Source: Fredinandcohnia onubensis
Lineage (GTDB): Bacteria; Bacillota; Bacilli; Bacillales; Bacillaceae_L
NCBI RefSeq assembly: GCF_002734215.1
Contig: NZ_NSEB01000018.1
Location: 24,111 to 88,110, forward strand
DNA: 64,000 nt
Reading direction: 5' to 3'
Shown: positions 9,327 through 18,395 of the stretch, piece after piece
How positions within the stretch are numbered: position 1 is the stretch's first letter
Layout: each line of letters begins with the position of its first letter
The notes under the pieces: generated by a model
The model's input: only the letters and a program-made list of their open reading frames with translations
Told to the model about the DNA's origin: nothing
The model's database searches: none
Made by a program: the position numbers and the translations under genes

Positions 9327-9461
9327 TATGTATCTACTCCTTTTTGTTGTATCTATTTACTAATTATAATTCAACTTATATTATAATACCCATTCTTTAA
9401 CTTACCTGCCGATTCACCTTGCCAAAATCATAAAAATTAATTGAATGATTTAATCGGCTGT

Positions 9462-10007
9462 CTATCTGTTTTGAGCTTCCATGAGTTCATATATTTTACG
9501 AGCCGTGTTGACATTTCTTACAGTAACTTGCTTGTAGATCTTTGTTCCAATGATCTTTGACATGCCACTTTTGTTTGCATTTTTCTTTTCAATGGACCAT
9601 AGAATCGCACCTGGGACATATTTCACCGTGTCAATCGTTGGTTTGATAACCAGACTCTCAAGTACAGTTTCATCATCAATTTCATCCGATAAAAACATGA
9701 CATCACTTTTCATGTCTTTGTCATTTTTCCATGTGTCAGGAATTGCGTGAATGATTCCTCTGACATCATCGATACTTCGAACGACTACTTTAATTCGTAA
9801 TCCGAAATCATCATGGATTGCTTCTTCCAAAATACGTGATAGCTCCGTTTTTGATTGGTCATCAGATGAAAAAATAATATTACCCGTATTGATGTAGGTC
9901 ACCACATCCTTCATCCCGACTCGTTCAAAGGTTTGTTTAAGCACCTTCATGTCAATTTTATTGTTTCCCCCCACATTGATTCCACGAAGAAGTGCGATAT
10001 AAACCAT
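9462..10007 (-). CDS. DUF1697 family protein
   Basis: 181 residues. The opening YIALLRGINVGGNNKI and the segment YINTGNIIF are diagnostic of DUF1697, a widespread cytoplasmic family of unknown function. ATG at 10007 with GAAAGGAAG upstream. It lies 52 bp downstream of the frameshifted hydrolase and could be cotranscribed. Confidence 0.85.
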   Translation of the reverse strand: MVYIALLRGINVGGNNKIDMKVLKQTFERVGMKDVVTYINTGNIIFSSDDQSKTELSRILEEAIHDDFGLRIKVVVRSIDDVRGIIHAIPDTWKNDKDMKSDVMFLSDEIDDETVLESLVIKPTIDTVKYVPGAILWSIEKKNANKSGMSKIIGTKIYKQVTVRNVNTARKIYELMEAQNR

Positions 10008-10059
10008 AACAATCTTCCTTTCACCTTTTTACTTAATCGTTCTGTTTTTATTTTCTTTC

Positions 10060-11095
10060 CTATTTCTCTAAGCTTTTCCAAGTTTTAACTAGCCAATCTT
10101 CAAAAACAATTTTTTCTTCAAATTGTGGATAATGTGCAGATTTTTCAAAGACGATAAAGTCCTTAATAGGAGCATTTACGCTATCAAAATATGCTTTTGC
10201 TGATTTCGCAGATGTCATATAATCATATTTTCCCATAACAACATACAAAGGGATTTCTAAGCTGTTAACGATTGTTGTAATATCATTCTCCTTTTCTTCA
10301 GCGAGTAATATCCCTTGCGTGGCTGAAATCCCTTTTATATAACGAATAACATCTAGTAAATTGTATTCGGGATTTGTTAGAAATCCTATGTAATAATCCA
10401 TATTATCGTTAATTAACCGCGATGCCCCGCCATACTTCCGAACCATATCTCTTGGGGTATGTGCTTCCAATTTTAATAGAATCTTCAAGAAGCTTGAGTT
10501 TATCTACATCCTTTTGATTTCCAGCTTTATTTGCTTCACTCATTGTATAGTTGAGACTATCTACTTCACTATTCATATAATTTGAAACTTGACCAATCCC
10601 GATATAAGCAGCATATTTATCAGGAACTTTATCTGGAGCCTTCATCCCTATATAGGTACCGAAAGAATGACCAATCAATAGAACCTTTTCTTGAGAAAAT
10701 TCATCTCTTACAAAGTCTGTTAAAGCCAATAGATCCTCAACATGTTGATCCGAGGAAATAGTAGAATAATCCTCAAAGAATCGATATGATTTTCCACTCC
10801 CTCTTTGGTCATAATGAACAATCGTAAAATGCTCTTCGAGTAAATCTTGATACTTTCTCACATAAGGTATTTCAGAGCACCCCGGTCCACCGTGTACGAA
10901 AATGATAATTGGATTGTTTCGGTCTACACCTCTTATCATTACTTCAAGTTCTGTTCCGTTTATTTCTATGCTCTCTAATATAGCAATGCTGTTTTCCCCA
11001 TCTATCTTAGGTGTCCAAGTAGGAAACAATAGAAGTAGAAGGATGAACAGAGTTATCGATATAAATAGAGTGGTTACTTTTCTTTTTCTTTTCAC
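10060..11095 (-). pseudogene. Alpha/beta hydrolase (proline iminopeptidase-like), frameshifted
   Basis: The N-terminal part (from GTG 11095) has a membrane anchor (about 8-26), the oxyanion motif HGGPG and the nucleophile motif GHSFGT. The C-terminal part, with MGKYDYMT (acid) and KSAHYPQ (His), is in another frame. The frames join within DSIKLEAHTPRDMV: the sequence has four A near 10473-10476 (T-run on the plus strand) where three would restore the frame. The full protein would be about 345 residues, an extracytoplasmic-facing peptidase or esterase. Either a real null allele or a homopolymer read error. Confidence 0.8.
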
Positions 11096-11171
11096 CTAGA
11101 ATACTCCTTATCTACTTTTGGCCTTAGGAAAATCAACAAAACCTGCATATTCAGTCTATTCACCGTTCCCT

Positions 11172-11891
11172 TCACTTTTTCCCCAAAGAAAACCCATCAA
11201 ACAATCGTCCCCCAAAGGGTTGCAAGACAGAATCAACTAATTCGATCACTTGATTTTTCTGACCATCCTTATAAAACATATCAAAAGCTTCTACAAAATG
11301 AGTGGCGAACTCTGAATCATAGTTTCTTAATGAACGAATGACCCATTTTGATGCACCAATCCATTGACGGTTTGTTCTCAGAACGAATTCGCTTATTAAT
11401 TCCGCAAGTGTATTGGCTATAAATAGCTCTTCTGCTCTATCCGAACAACCTATAAAATCATCTAGTGCATCAGTAATAAAATATCGCTTTGTATTTATCG
11501 TCTCTGCTGACCATTCTTCTGGACCTTTATTTAATAGATCATTAGCCTCTTTTTTTATAGAATCCATTATTCCATCGTCTTTTATGACAATTCCTTCTGA
11601 AACCATCCTTGGCATTGAGGGTCTCGCTCTTTTATAATCCAATTCAAAAAAGTACTTATAAGTGGTTAAGTTGTGTACAAACACCTCAATAGCCCAGCCA
11701 TAGTCTATTAAAGATTCTCTGAACGAGGAACTCAGTTTTTTATCGAAAATAACAATATCAAGGTCAGAGGTTTCTGTGGTTTCTCCTCTAATCACACTTC
11801 CTGCTAATAAAGCTCCTTGACAATTTGGAAAATACTCATCGATAAATTCATGTGCCGCTTCTATAGGGGTTAACTTATTGATATTCCCCAT
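11172..11891 (-). CDS. Nucleotidyltransferase-domain protein
   Basis: 239 residues. The segment GSVIRGETTETSDLDIVIF near residue 35 is the GS...DxD motif of the polymerase-beta-like nucleotidyltransferase fold, with Asp ligands for metal. The C-terminal helical part is of the type seen in aminoglycoside nucleotidyltransferase relatives; substrate unknown. The ATG at 11891 has AGAGGTG at good spacing and is preferred over GTG 11900. Single gene. Confidence 0.75.
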   Translation of the reverse strand: MGNINKLTPIEAAHEFIDEYFPNCQGALLAGSVIRGETTETSDLDIVIFDKKLSSSFRESLIDYGWAIEVFVHNLTTYKYFFELDYKRARPSMPRMVSEGIVIKDDGIMDSIKKEANDLLNKGPEEWSAETINTKRYFITDALDDFIGCSDRAEELFIANTLAELISEFVLRTNRQWIGASKWVIRSLRNYDSEFATHFVEAFDMFYKDGQKNQVIELVDSVLQPFGGRLFDGFSLGKK

Positions 11892-11969
11892 TGGTTTCAC
11901 CTCTATTTAAGTTACTTACTATTTGTTCTACATGAAGGAGAAAAATACCTTTAGAGATTCCTTTCTTGT

Positions 11970-12047
11970 GCAACTAACTTGCTACGTTAATCAAATAACT
12001 CCAACCAAAAATAGCGATAATCCTTCTTGGATCATCGCACCTGTATG
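11970..12047 (-). repeat. Family A terminator-like repeat, copy 3
   Basis: The hairpin at 12013-12038 (GCGAT/ATCGC, inner ATCC/GGAT) has a minus-strand T-run and tail GTTGGAGTTA...TTAACGTAGC. It lies 64 bp past the stop of the 12111 VOC gene. Confidence 0.8.
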
Positions 12048-12110
12048 TTTTTATGTAATTTTCACAAACGTTACTAAACTACTCCATTTGTTTATAATAA
12101 TGACAACCCT

Positions 12111-12461
12111 TTATTTCTCCCAAAGCTCAATCAATCTACCTTCAGGGTCTTTAATCCAAATAAACGTACCATAATCACCCGTCTCTTTTTCCTTTTCAAG
12201 AGGTACACCCATTTGTTCAAGATGTTTAATAGAATCATCAATATTTTCGACTTGGAAATTTAACATCACTTGCTGTTCTGTTGGAAAGTAAAGGTCATCC
12301 TCAGTAAAAAAAGAAAAAATCGTTTCATTTCCTGATTGTGGTTTAATAATTGTCCCATTCCAACCTTCAAATTCTAAATTCAAAACCTCACTGTACCATT
12401 TTTTGATTGCATCTACATTTTTAGTTCTCCAAAAGATTCCCCCGAAACCTTTTATCATCAT
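12111..12461 (-). CDS. VOC family protein (glyoxalase/bleomycin-resistance fold)
   Basis: 116 residues. It is a single VOC module pair: GFGGIFWRTKNVDAIKKWY at the start and IWIKDPEGRLIELWE at the end, the latter carrying the usual metal-ligand Glu. Likely a small cytoplasmic metal-dependent enzyme or ligand-binding protein. The ATG at 12461 is chosen for its GGGAG site; a frame opening at 12494 has no site. It lies 29 bp downstream of the GNAT gene at 12491, so the two probably form an operon. Confidence 0.8.
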   Translation of the reverse strand: MMIKGFGGIFWRTKNVDAIKKWYSEVLNLEFEGWNGTIIKPQSGNETIFSFFTEDDLYFPTEQQVMLNFQVENIDDSIKHLEQMGVPLEKEKETGDYGTFIWIKDPEGRLIELWEK

Positions 12462-12490
12462 AATAAACTTGCTCCCTTCTTTAAACTGAT

Positions 12491-13321
12491 TCATTTGTTC
12501 AATTCCTTTAACTTAAATTCATATCCCTTATAGTTAAATACATTTCTGAATCCTATCTTCTCTGCAACGCCAATCGAAGGCTTGTTGGAATCCATACAAT
12601 CCCAATATGGGACTAGATGATTAGCCAAGCAATCTTCTACGAATGTACGAGCTACTTTTTGTGCTATCTTTTTACCTTGATGCTCTTTCAACGTTTCAAT
12701 GTCAATACAGTGAACATTTTCAACAACAAAACCTGAAAAACAGACACTTACAATTTCATTCTTGTAAACAACACAGTAACCAACGCCTTCATTTAAAAAA
12801 ACCTCTGTTGAAGACCAAAACTCTTCAATTTTGGAATGTAAAAATTCATTATTTTTAATTGAGTTATTAGAAAGCACTTCACTCATTTTGACAATCTTAT
12901 ATCCTTCTTCACTAGTAAGTTCGTAGGTACCTTTATAATCTTCTTTTCGTAACGTATAAACTCTCTGACGCCAGCTTCCTAGGTTTCGATCTTTAAATAC
13001 TTTTTTAATCGTTTCATCCCACTTACTATGATTACCAATACCCTCAAACCAAGTTAACCCTACCTTTCTTGCCTCTGGTACAATTACCGAATCAATAAAA
13101 TGATTTAATTGGGTATTGAACCCTTCGTTCCTTTCATTTCCAATAAAAATAAATCCATCGTTATTGCCTAGCCAGATAAGTCCCGAAGTAGGAGAGTTAA
13201 CATCATCTACAAAAATACGGCCTGGGTTTACTTCAACCACTGCTCTAGCTTCTATTTGACCTTCCTCATATAACAAGTCTTTGCATTTATAGAAGTCAGA
13301 GGTTTTCAATTCAGTTATCAT
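12491..13321 (-). CDS. GNAT acetyltransferase
   Basis: 276 residues, of the longer GNAT_acetyltran type. The C-terminal half carries the acetyl-CoA fold: VHCIDIETLKEHQGKKIAQKVARTFV (motif A, with Q-x-x-K-x-A), then PYWDCMDSNKPSIGVAEKIGF (motif B). The N-terminal half is family-specific. Substrate unknown; relatives modify small molecules. ATG at 13321 with AAGGAGA. First gene of a probable pair with the VOC gene downstream. Confidence 0.8.
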   Translation of the reverse strand: MITELKTSDFYKCKDLLYEEGQIEARAVVEVNPGRIFVDDVNSPTSGLIWLGNNDGFIFIGNERNEGFNTQLNHFIDSVIVPEARKVGLTWFEGIGNHSKWDETIKKVFKDRNLGSWRQRVYTLRKEDYKGTYELTSEEGYKIVKMSEVLSNNSIKNNEFLHSKIEEFWSSTEVFLNEGVGYCVVYKNEIVSVCFSGFVVENVHCIDIETLKEHQGKKIAQKVARTFVEDCLANHLVPYWDCMDSNKPSIGVAEKIGFRNVFNYKGYEFKLKELNK

Positions 13322-13364
13322 TTACGTTCTCCTTACCTTCCCAAAAATATTAGTACAGGAAGCG

Positions 13365-13435
13365 GCTCACTGCTTCGTTTGCTAATTAACTTCAACAAAA
13401 TGGTGCTTGAATCCTTCTTGGAACAAAGAACTACT
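13365..13435 (-). repeat. Family A repeat, copy 4 (degenerate hairpin)
   Basis: It keeps GGTGCTT..ATCCTTCTTGGA and the tail GTTGAAGTTA...AACGAAGCAG, but the second stem arm is eroded. A separate intact terminator (13450-13484) lies between it and the dpaL stop, so this copy is not needed for termination. Confidence 0.6.
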
Positions 13436-13449
13436 TCTTATCGGCAACT

Positions 13450-13484
13450 AAAAAACCCGCTAACAACAGGGGTTAACGGGTTTC
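13450..13484 (-). terminator. Intrinsic terminator of dpaL
   Basis: On the minus strand, AACCCGTTAAC pairs with GTTAGCGGGTT and is followed by TTTTT. It lies 56 bp past the dpaL stop. Confidence 0.9.
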
Positions 13485-13539
13485 CTAATTTAAATTTTAT
13501 TAAATTGTAGTGCCTTTGCAATCCATTACTAAACATTAA

Positions 13540-14778
13540 TTAGACAGATGGATATGCCCCATCCCATACTACTTTGCGATAATGATCGGGATCTGTGTCA
13601 CCTTCAGTGCTTATAATAAGAATCTTTGAATCTTGATTAAGGTTCAATTCATTTTTCATGTCTATAAGCCTAGTATTTTCAGCTACTAAACTAACCAATC
13701 CGATACCCACTGCTGCACCAGATTCACCTGAAACAATACGAGGGTCACAGCCCAGTGGATTGGCAAGAATCCGCATACCTCGTGATGCCGCATAGTCTGG
13801 GCAAGAAACAAAACTTTGAGCATAATCTTTTAAAATACCCCAAGAAGTTTTACTTGGTTCTCCACATGCTAAACCTGCCATAATCGTATCCAATGTACCC
13901 GTTACGGCATGTGGTTTCCCGTCGCCCACTCTCATAGATTGGTATAAACAATCCGCTTTATCTGGCTCCACGATAACTGTCATAGGACGTTCTTCTCCAA
14001 ATTTCTCGACTAGATATCCGAGCATACTGCCTGCAAAAGAACCAACTCCTGCTTGTAAAAATACATGAGTGGGCCGATCATCAACTTCAGCAATCTGCTC
14101 CATTGCTTCATCTATGATTGTGAGATAACCCTCCATAATCCAGGCAGGAATTTCTTCATATCCGTCCCAGGCCGTATCCTGTACCAAGACCCAGCCATTT
14201 TCTTTAGCCTTTTGACTTGCCAACCTCACCGTATCATCATAGTTAAAGTCTGTGATCGAAGCTTCTGCTCCTTCTTTGCGAATATTCGTTAATCTGATTA
14301 CCGAAGACCCTTTTGGCATATATACGACAGATTTTTGACCAAGCTCGTTTGCAGCCCATGCAATTCCTCTTCCATGATTTCCATCCGTTGCTGTTACAAA
14401 AGTAATGTCACCCAATTCCTCCTTTACTTTTTTACTCCTTAATTTTTCAAAAGATAGTTCTGAAATATCAACGTTTAATCGTTCTGCTAGATATTTACCA
14501 ACAGCATAGGAACCACCTAATACTTTAAAAGCATTCAGTCCAAATCGATAAGATTCATCTTTAACCCAAATATTGCTAACTCCAAATTGTGTAGATAACT
14601 CAGCTAAGCTGTGAAGGGGCGTTACTTTATATTCTGGAAAACTTTTATGAAAGTTTCTTACCTTTTCGACTACTTCCCTATTCATAAATGCTGTAGATGC
14701 TTTCTCTGAATCTGTTTTTCTTGTATTTTCATTTACAAAATACTGAATATCTGTTTTTAGATCTATGAAAGTGGCCAT
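13540..14778 (-). CDS. dpaL: Diaminopropionate ammonia-lyase
   Basis: 412 residues, close to the E. coli YgeX/DpaL length. It is a fold-type II PLP enzyme that converts 2,3-diaminopropionate to pyruvate and two ammonia molecules. The PLP lysine is Lys85 in LNAFKVLGGSYAVG; VKDESYRFGLNAF precedes it, ATDGNHGRGIAW holds the phosphate-side loop, and GVGSFAGS is the glycine-rich phosphate cup. ATG at 14778 after AAAAGGAG. A decayed RidA gene lies 22 bp upstream, fitting the usual pairing of 2-aminoacrylate-producing enzymes with RidA-type deaminases. Confidence 0.92.
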   Translation of the reverse strand: MATFIDLKTDIQYFVNENTRKTDSEKASTAFMNREVVEKVRNFHKSFPEYKVTPLHSLAELSTQFGVSNIWVKDESYRFGLNAFKVLGGSYAVGKYLAERLNVDISELSFEKLRSKKVKEELGDITFVTATDGNHGRGIAWAANELGQKSVVYMPKGSSVIRLTNIRKEGAEASITDFNYDDTVRLASQKAKENGWVLVQDTAWDGYEEIPAWIMEGYLTIIDEAMEQIAEVDDRPTHVFLQAGVGSFAGSMLGYLVEKFGEERPMTVIVEPDKADCLYQSMRVGDGKPHAVTGTLDTIMAGLACGEPSKTSWGILKDYAQSFVSCPDYAASRGMRILANPLGCDPRIVSGESGAAVGIGLVSLVAENTRLIDMKNELNLNQDSKILIISTEGDTDPDHYRKVVWDGAYPSV

Positions 14779-14800
14779 TTTTAATCTCCTTTTATCATTT

Positions 14801-14935
14801 TTATTCTAAAATTGTAATGACCTCTATTACTACACCTGCATCTTTAGGTAGCTTAGATACCACAACACATCATCTAGCAGGATAGTTTTCTATAAAAAAT
14901 TACCCATATACTTCATTAACTTTCCTGGAAACACT
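14801..14935 (-). pseudogene. RidA (YjgF) family remnant, 3-prime half
   Basis: In one minus-strand frame the text reads VNEVYG, stop, FFIENYPAR, stop, CVVVSKLPKDAGVVIEV and ends in a proper stop. This matches the C-terminal third of RidA (NEVY..FF...PAR.CV.V..LPK...VEIE). Two in-frame stops and loss of the N-terminal half make it a pseudogene. RidA-type proteins hydrolyse reactive enamines such as 2-aminoacrylate, the intermediate of DpaL, which lies directly downstream in the same orientation. Confidence 0.8.
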
Positions 14936-15006
14936 TACACTTTTTTATATAAGCTCGCGTCTATTAAACTCTTTTTAGAAAAGGCCTATTTTAACCACCT
15001 GCAATA

Positions 15007-15070
15007 TATTTTATTCAATAAAAACACCCTTACTTCCGGCATTGAAATAAGGATTTCATACTGATTATGC
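15007..15070 (-). repeat. Family B terminator-like repeat, copy 1
   Basis: A hairpin (CTTACTTCC / GAAATAAG) is flanked by TTATTCAATAAAAAC and TTCATACTGATTATG. The same unit recurs at 18890-18955. On the minus strand the stem is followed by TTTTTATTG; it lies about 40 bp past the lipoprotein stop at 15112. Confidence 0.7.
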
Positions 15071-15111
15071 AACTGAACCAAACAGAGGCTAACCTGCACC
15101 GCTTGTAAAAA

Positions 15112-15498
15112 TTAGCCTTCGAGTAATTGCATATAATATAAAATTTCACCATTCTCCGTTTCGACTACTATGATTCCAGCACCCCCGTCATTCGTATCAA
15201 ACAGGGTCGTTCCCTTAGGTAACTTGGTTGATGAGAAATTAGTAAAGAACAGAGAAGAATTTGTTACTTTTTTGATTTCCCCAATTTCTTTTCCTTTTTG
15301 AAATTTACTCTTATCTTTCTTATACCACTCAAGATTAGTGACATTATTGTACATAAAACCATTATATTTTAAAACATCCGCATCATGATTCAGTTTCAGA
15401 ACATCTCTCGCAGTCACTTTACCACCATCCGCACTACAGCTAACAAGCAAAATGCAAGACACAAACGTAAATAAAAATAGAATAACTGATTTCCTCAT
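15112..15498 (-). CDS. Hypothetical lipoprotein
   Basis: 128 residues. MRKSVILFLFTFVSCILLVSC is a lipoprotein signal peptide with the lipobox LVSC, placing the protein on the outer membrane face. The mature part has no recognised family; it contains a TNDGGAGIIVVETENGEILYY strand pair that resembles the end of the 36502 lipoprotein. The ATG at 15498 has GGGGGAGG upstream; earlier in-frame starts have none. Confidence 0.75.
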   Translation of the reverse strand: MRKSVILFLFTFVSCILLVSCSADGGKVTARDVLKLNHDADVLKYNGFMYNNVTNLEWYKKDKSKFQKGKEIGEIKKVTNSSLFFTNFSSTKLPKGTTLFDTNDGGAGIIVVETENGEILYYMQLLEG

Positions 15499-15576
15499 GA
15501 CCTCCCCCTTTTTATGTAGACGGTAATGATCCATCAAAAGTTACCTCTTCAATTAACCTATTGGCTTATCGCACCC

Positions 15577-15798
15577 TTATTTACGTTTTAAATCTTCTTC
15601 TATAGGATTCTTTTTTAGAATAAAAAATTCTCTAATAAATGCACCTAAAGACAATGAACTTAAAATAACGATGAATAACCCTACAACTCTAACAAAGTTG
15701 AAGGGGGAAAAAATAATTTGGATACTTCCCGATATAATTAAAATCCCAAATAAAATAAATCCCATTATTAACTGCTTTTTTACCCTATTCCCTTCCAT
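15577..15798 (-). CDS. Small two-helix membrane protein
   Basis: 73 residues with two membrane helices (about 9-30 and 36-56) and a charged C-terminus KKNPIEEDLKRK in the cytoplasm. ATG at 15798 with GGGGGAGA. No family recognised. It is 78 bp upstream of the lipoprotein gene and may be cotranscribed. Confidence 0.65.
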   Translation of the reverse strand: MEGNRVKKQLIMGFILFGILIISGSIQIIFSPFNFVRVVGLFIVILSSLSLGAFIREFFILKKNPIEEDLKRK

Positions 15799-16263
15799 CT
15801 TTTATCTCCCCCATCATTAAACATACCTGCTTCGTTTGTGGAACTCCAAGAAAACTATCATAGCAGCAAACTGTTTAAACTATCTACGATCGTTAAGACC
15901 CACAAATCGAACTGCGTAATACATGCTTTGTCTATTTTTGATAATACTAAAATAATTAAAATGCCCAAGGTAGTGTGATTAAGGTGTCCATAGATGAAAT
16001 TACTAATAGAATGTTAAAAGTGTTTTCTAATTTACCCCATGATGCTTTGAAACGTGATTGCAAAAAGTAAATTATTCAACACAAAATATCACTTTTGAAA
16101 AAGTTAGTCGAGGTAAAACCTATTTTCAACAATGAAAGTGTTCCTTAATGACTTTGAACTGCGTACTAACCCTGTTATAAAAAACTGAAAAACTTGAATG
16201 CAGTATTATGTACATGGTAATAAATAAACTAAAAGTAATACCCAATTATGGAGGTATAATAAT
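15799..16263. other. Intergenic stretch with a partial family A copy
   Basis: About 465 bp. A partial family A sequence (ACCTGCTTCGTTTGTGG) lies at 15825-15870. A 31-codon open frame at about 15979-16071 on the plus strand starts at GTG but lacks a clear binding site; it is not called a gene. The promoter of the DUF3231 gene must lie in the right end. Confidence 0.4.
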
Positions 16264-16812
16264 TTGACTAATCCATTAGAGTCAGTAATTGCCATAATTA
16301 AGAACTTTATTGATGAGGAACCCAAGCCTCCTTTACATGTTGGTGAAGTAATGGACTTATGGACAGCATATACTGCGTTCAATGAAGCACATGTCCTTTA
16401 TCAAGTTGGACTAAATACAACAACCGATACAGATTTAAAACATGCCTTGCAATCTGCCTATAATTCCAGCAATGCAGATTCTAAAAAAATTGAACATTTC
16501 CTAATGAAAGAAGGAGTTCCTTTACCAACTTTAAGCTCACCAAAGCCAGTATCAAAAGCCGATTCCGTTCCAGAAGGGGTAAAACTAACTGATGATGAAA
16601 TAGCAAATTTAATAGCTGTGAAGATAGGTGCTTCAATTACATTTTGTGCCCAAGCTATGAGTAAAACTGTTAGGACAGATGTTGGTTTATTGTTTTTTGA
16701 GATGCAGGTAAATCTCATGAGATACGCTGCACCATTTAAAAACCTTATGAAACAACGAGGCTGGCTAAAAGTCCCACCAAAATATACACCACCTGGAGCT
16801 CCAGAAAGATAA
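16264..16812 (+). CDS. DUF3231 family protein (single domain)
   Basis: 182 residues. The motif EEPKPPLHVGEVMDLWTAY near residue 18, KLTDDEIANL near 110 and the RGWLKVPPKYTPPGAP end are typical of DUF3231, a helical ferritin-like family found mostly in spore-forming Bacillales. Function unknown. TTG start at 16264 after GGAGGTATAATAA. A two-domain relative lies at 26176. Followed by a strong terminator shared with the convergent gene. Confidence 0.85.
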   Translation: MTNPLESVIAIIKNFIDEEPKPPLHVGEVMDLWTAYTAFNEAHVLYQVGLNTTTDTDLKHALQSAYNSSNADSKKIEHFLMKEGVPLPTLSSPKPVSKADSVPEGVKLTDDEIANLIAVKIGASITFCAQAMSKTVRTDVGLLFFEMQVNLMRYAAPFKNLMKQRGWLKVPPKYTPPGAPER

Positions 16813-16827
16813 TTCAGCTTATTTATT

Positions 16828-16873
16828 AAAAAACACTGGCTAATATTTTTTTCAATTAGTCTAGTGTTTTTTT
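16828..16873. terminator. Bidirectional intrinsic terminator
   Basis: AAAAAACACTGGCTAAT pairs with ATTAGTCTAGTGTTTTTT. It lies between convergent stops at 16812 and 16937. Confidence 0.88.
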
Positions 16874-16936
16874 CCAATAGGTTTTTACCTATGCTATTAA
16901 TGCTTACTTCAACAAAGCATAGTTTTTCTTATTAGG

Positions 16937-17758
16937 TCAGCCTCGAATTATATCCTTTACCCAGCTAATTCCCTCATTAACAAATGCTTCTGTTGGATTT
17001 GTATGTGGTGTATGTTCAAAAATAAAATACACACCCGAACTTTTCGAGAGCTTATAAATTAATTCCCTTACCTTAAAATGTGAATTGTCAGTTTCATGGG
17101 ATGGGTGTACAGGTACCCATATGTATTTATTACTATGAAACTCTACATTATGTAAATGAACGACCTTTATATGCTTTTTCCACTTTTCTATATAATCTAA
17201 CACCATATCACCAGTCGCTAATAAGTAATCCCCTATATCTATGCAAAGTTTGATTCCATACTTGTCCCAAACCTCAATCGAAAAATGATCAAGTGCTCTA
17301 ATTCCAAACCTAGATCTATTAAGACCTAGTTTCGGTTCACAAACAATTGTTATGGAATATCTTTCTTGTAGGATACGAAATCGTTTTAAGCCATTTTCAA
17401 TCATTTCAGTCGTATCTATGTCTGTTCCTTCTTTAAAATAAGGAAAGTGAACTAATATATATTCAGCCCCTAATTGGGACATATATTTAACTTCAGATTC
17501 AAACTGTTCCCAAGCCTGTTCTGGTTCATATTGAACCTTTTCCACCAAATCATATTTACTTTGATTTCTATACAAAGGGGAATGAAGTCCAAATGTAACA
17601 TTTTTCTTATGTAAAAGTTCCAAGAAATGATGTAAAGACTCTTCGCTCGGAAACTCACCAATCTCAATATGACTAACATTTTCATTATTAAATAATAGAG
17701 GGAATTTATCCGTTTCTGTCATAATTACACTTCCAGAAAGTCCTATACAGTTATTCAT
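16937..17758 (-). CDS. Sugar phosphate isomerase/epimerase-like TIM barrel protein
   Basis: 273 residues of the xylose isomerase-like (AP endonuclease 2) TIM barrel. Likely metal-binding strand ends are visible: FGLHSPL, YILVHFPY, VCEPKLG, LCIDIGDY, VVHLHNVE and FIFEH. Members isomerise or epimerise sugars or cut abasic DNA; which applies here cannot be told. ATG at 17758 after GGGAGGAGAG. It is 37 bp upstream of nothing on its strand but 36 bp downstream of the GNAT gene at 17795, so the two may be cotranscribed. Confidence 0.75.
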   Translation of the reverse strand: MNNCIGLSGSVIMTETDKFPLLFNNENVSHIEIGEFPSEESLHHFLELLHKKNVTFGLHSPLYRNQSKYDLVEKVQYEPEQAWEQFESEVKYMSQLGAEYILVHFPYFKEGTDIDTTEMIENGLKRFRILQERYSITIVCEPKLGLNRSRFGIRALDHFSIEVWDKYGIKLCIDIGDYLLATGDMVLDYIEKWKKHIKVVHLHNVEFHSNKYIWVPVHPSHETDNSHFKVRELIYKLSKSSGVYFIFEHTPHTNPTEAFVNEGISWVKDIIRG

Positions 17759-17794
17759 TTTTTACTGTTCTCTCCTCCCATAGTTAAAGCATAT

Positions 17795-18310
17795 TTAATA
17801 CTGTTTTATGATCTTTTGATACTTACTATGTCCATCGGTTATTCCAACTAGTTCAAAGTCATTGTCCTTATAAAAGTGATTTAGTTTACTATTATCTGCA
17901 ACACAATCTAACTTGAGATATTTTTTATCACTTACGGTGTCTTGTATCCACGTCAATATACTTTTACCTACACCTTTCTTCATATAAGTAGGTTTAATGG
18001 CAATTCTATGTAGATAAAGAGATTCTGAAGAATGGTCACTTCCCCAGATATGCTTATCCCATTCGCTTTGTTTAGATAATAGTGTGAAGGTAGCCACTAA
18101 TTCCATATCTTTCAAAACAATGTATGTTTCTTGATTTTGAATACCTTGTTTAATCTCTTCATCATCACCACCATCTAATAGATACCTCCATTGGTTTATT
18201 TCGTTCTCTTTCATCCATTGAGCTATCTGCTTTAACATTTTTATAATTTCATTACTATCGTCATTTGCAGCAATTTTTATTGTAAAACCTTCAACATTTT
18301 CCAATCTCAT
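17795..18310 (-). CDS. GNAT N-acetyltransferase
   Basis: 171 residues. Standard GNAT fold: LYLHRIAIKPTYMKKGVGKSI is motif A with the acetyl-CoA pyrophosphate loop (K-K-G-V-G-K), and LDCVADNSKLNHFYKDNDF is motif B. Substrate unknown. ATG at 18310 with GGAGG. Its stop is 36 bp from the start of the TIM barrel gene. Confidence 0.85.
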   Translation of the reverse strand: MRLENVEGFTIKIAANDDSNEIIKMLKQIAQWMKENEINQWRYLLDGGDDEEIKQGIQNQETYIVLKDMELVATFTLLSKQSEWDKHIWGSDHSSESLYLHRIAIKPTYMKKGVGKSILTWIQDTVSDKKYLKLDCVADNSKLNHFYKDNDFELVGITDGHSKYQKIIKQY

Positions 18311-18395
18311 TTTTACCTCCGTTTAAATTACTTTTTTATTCCTTGTAAAACCAACAAATTTGTCCGTCTTTTTAGTAGATTTTTGAATTGTACTT

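Noticed and set aside
15979..16071. 31-codon plus-strand gene
   Set aside because: Starts at GTG without a clear binding site and shows no known motif.
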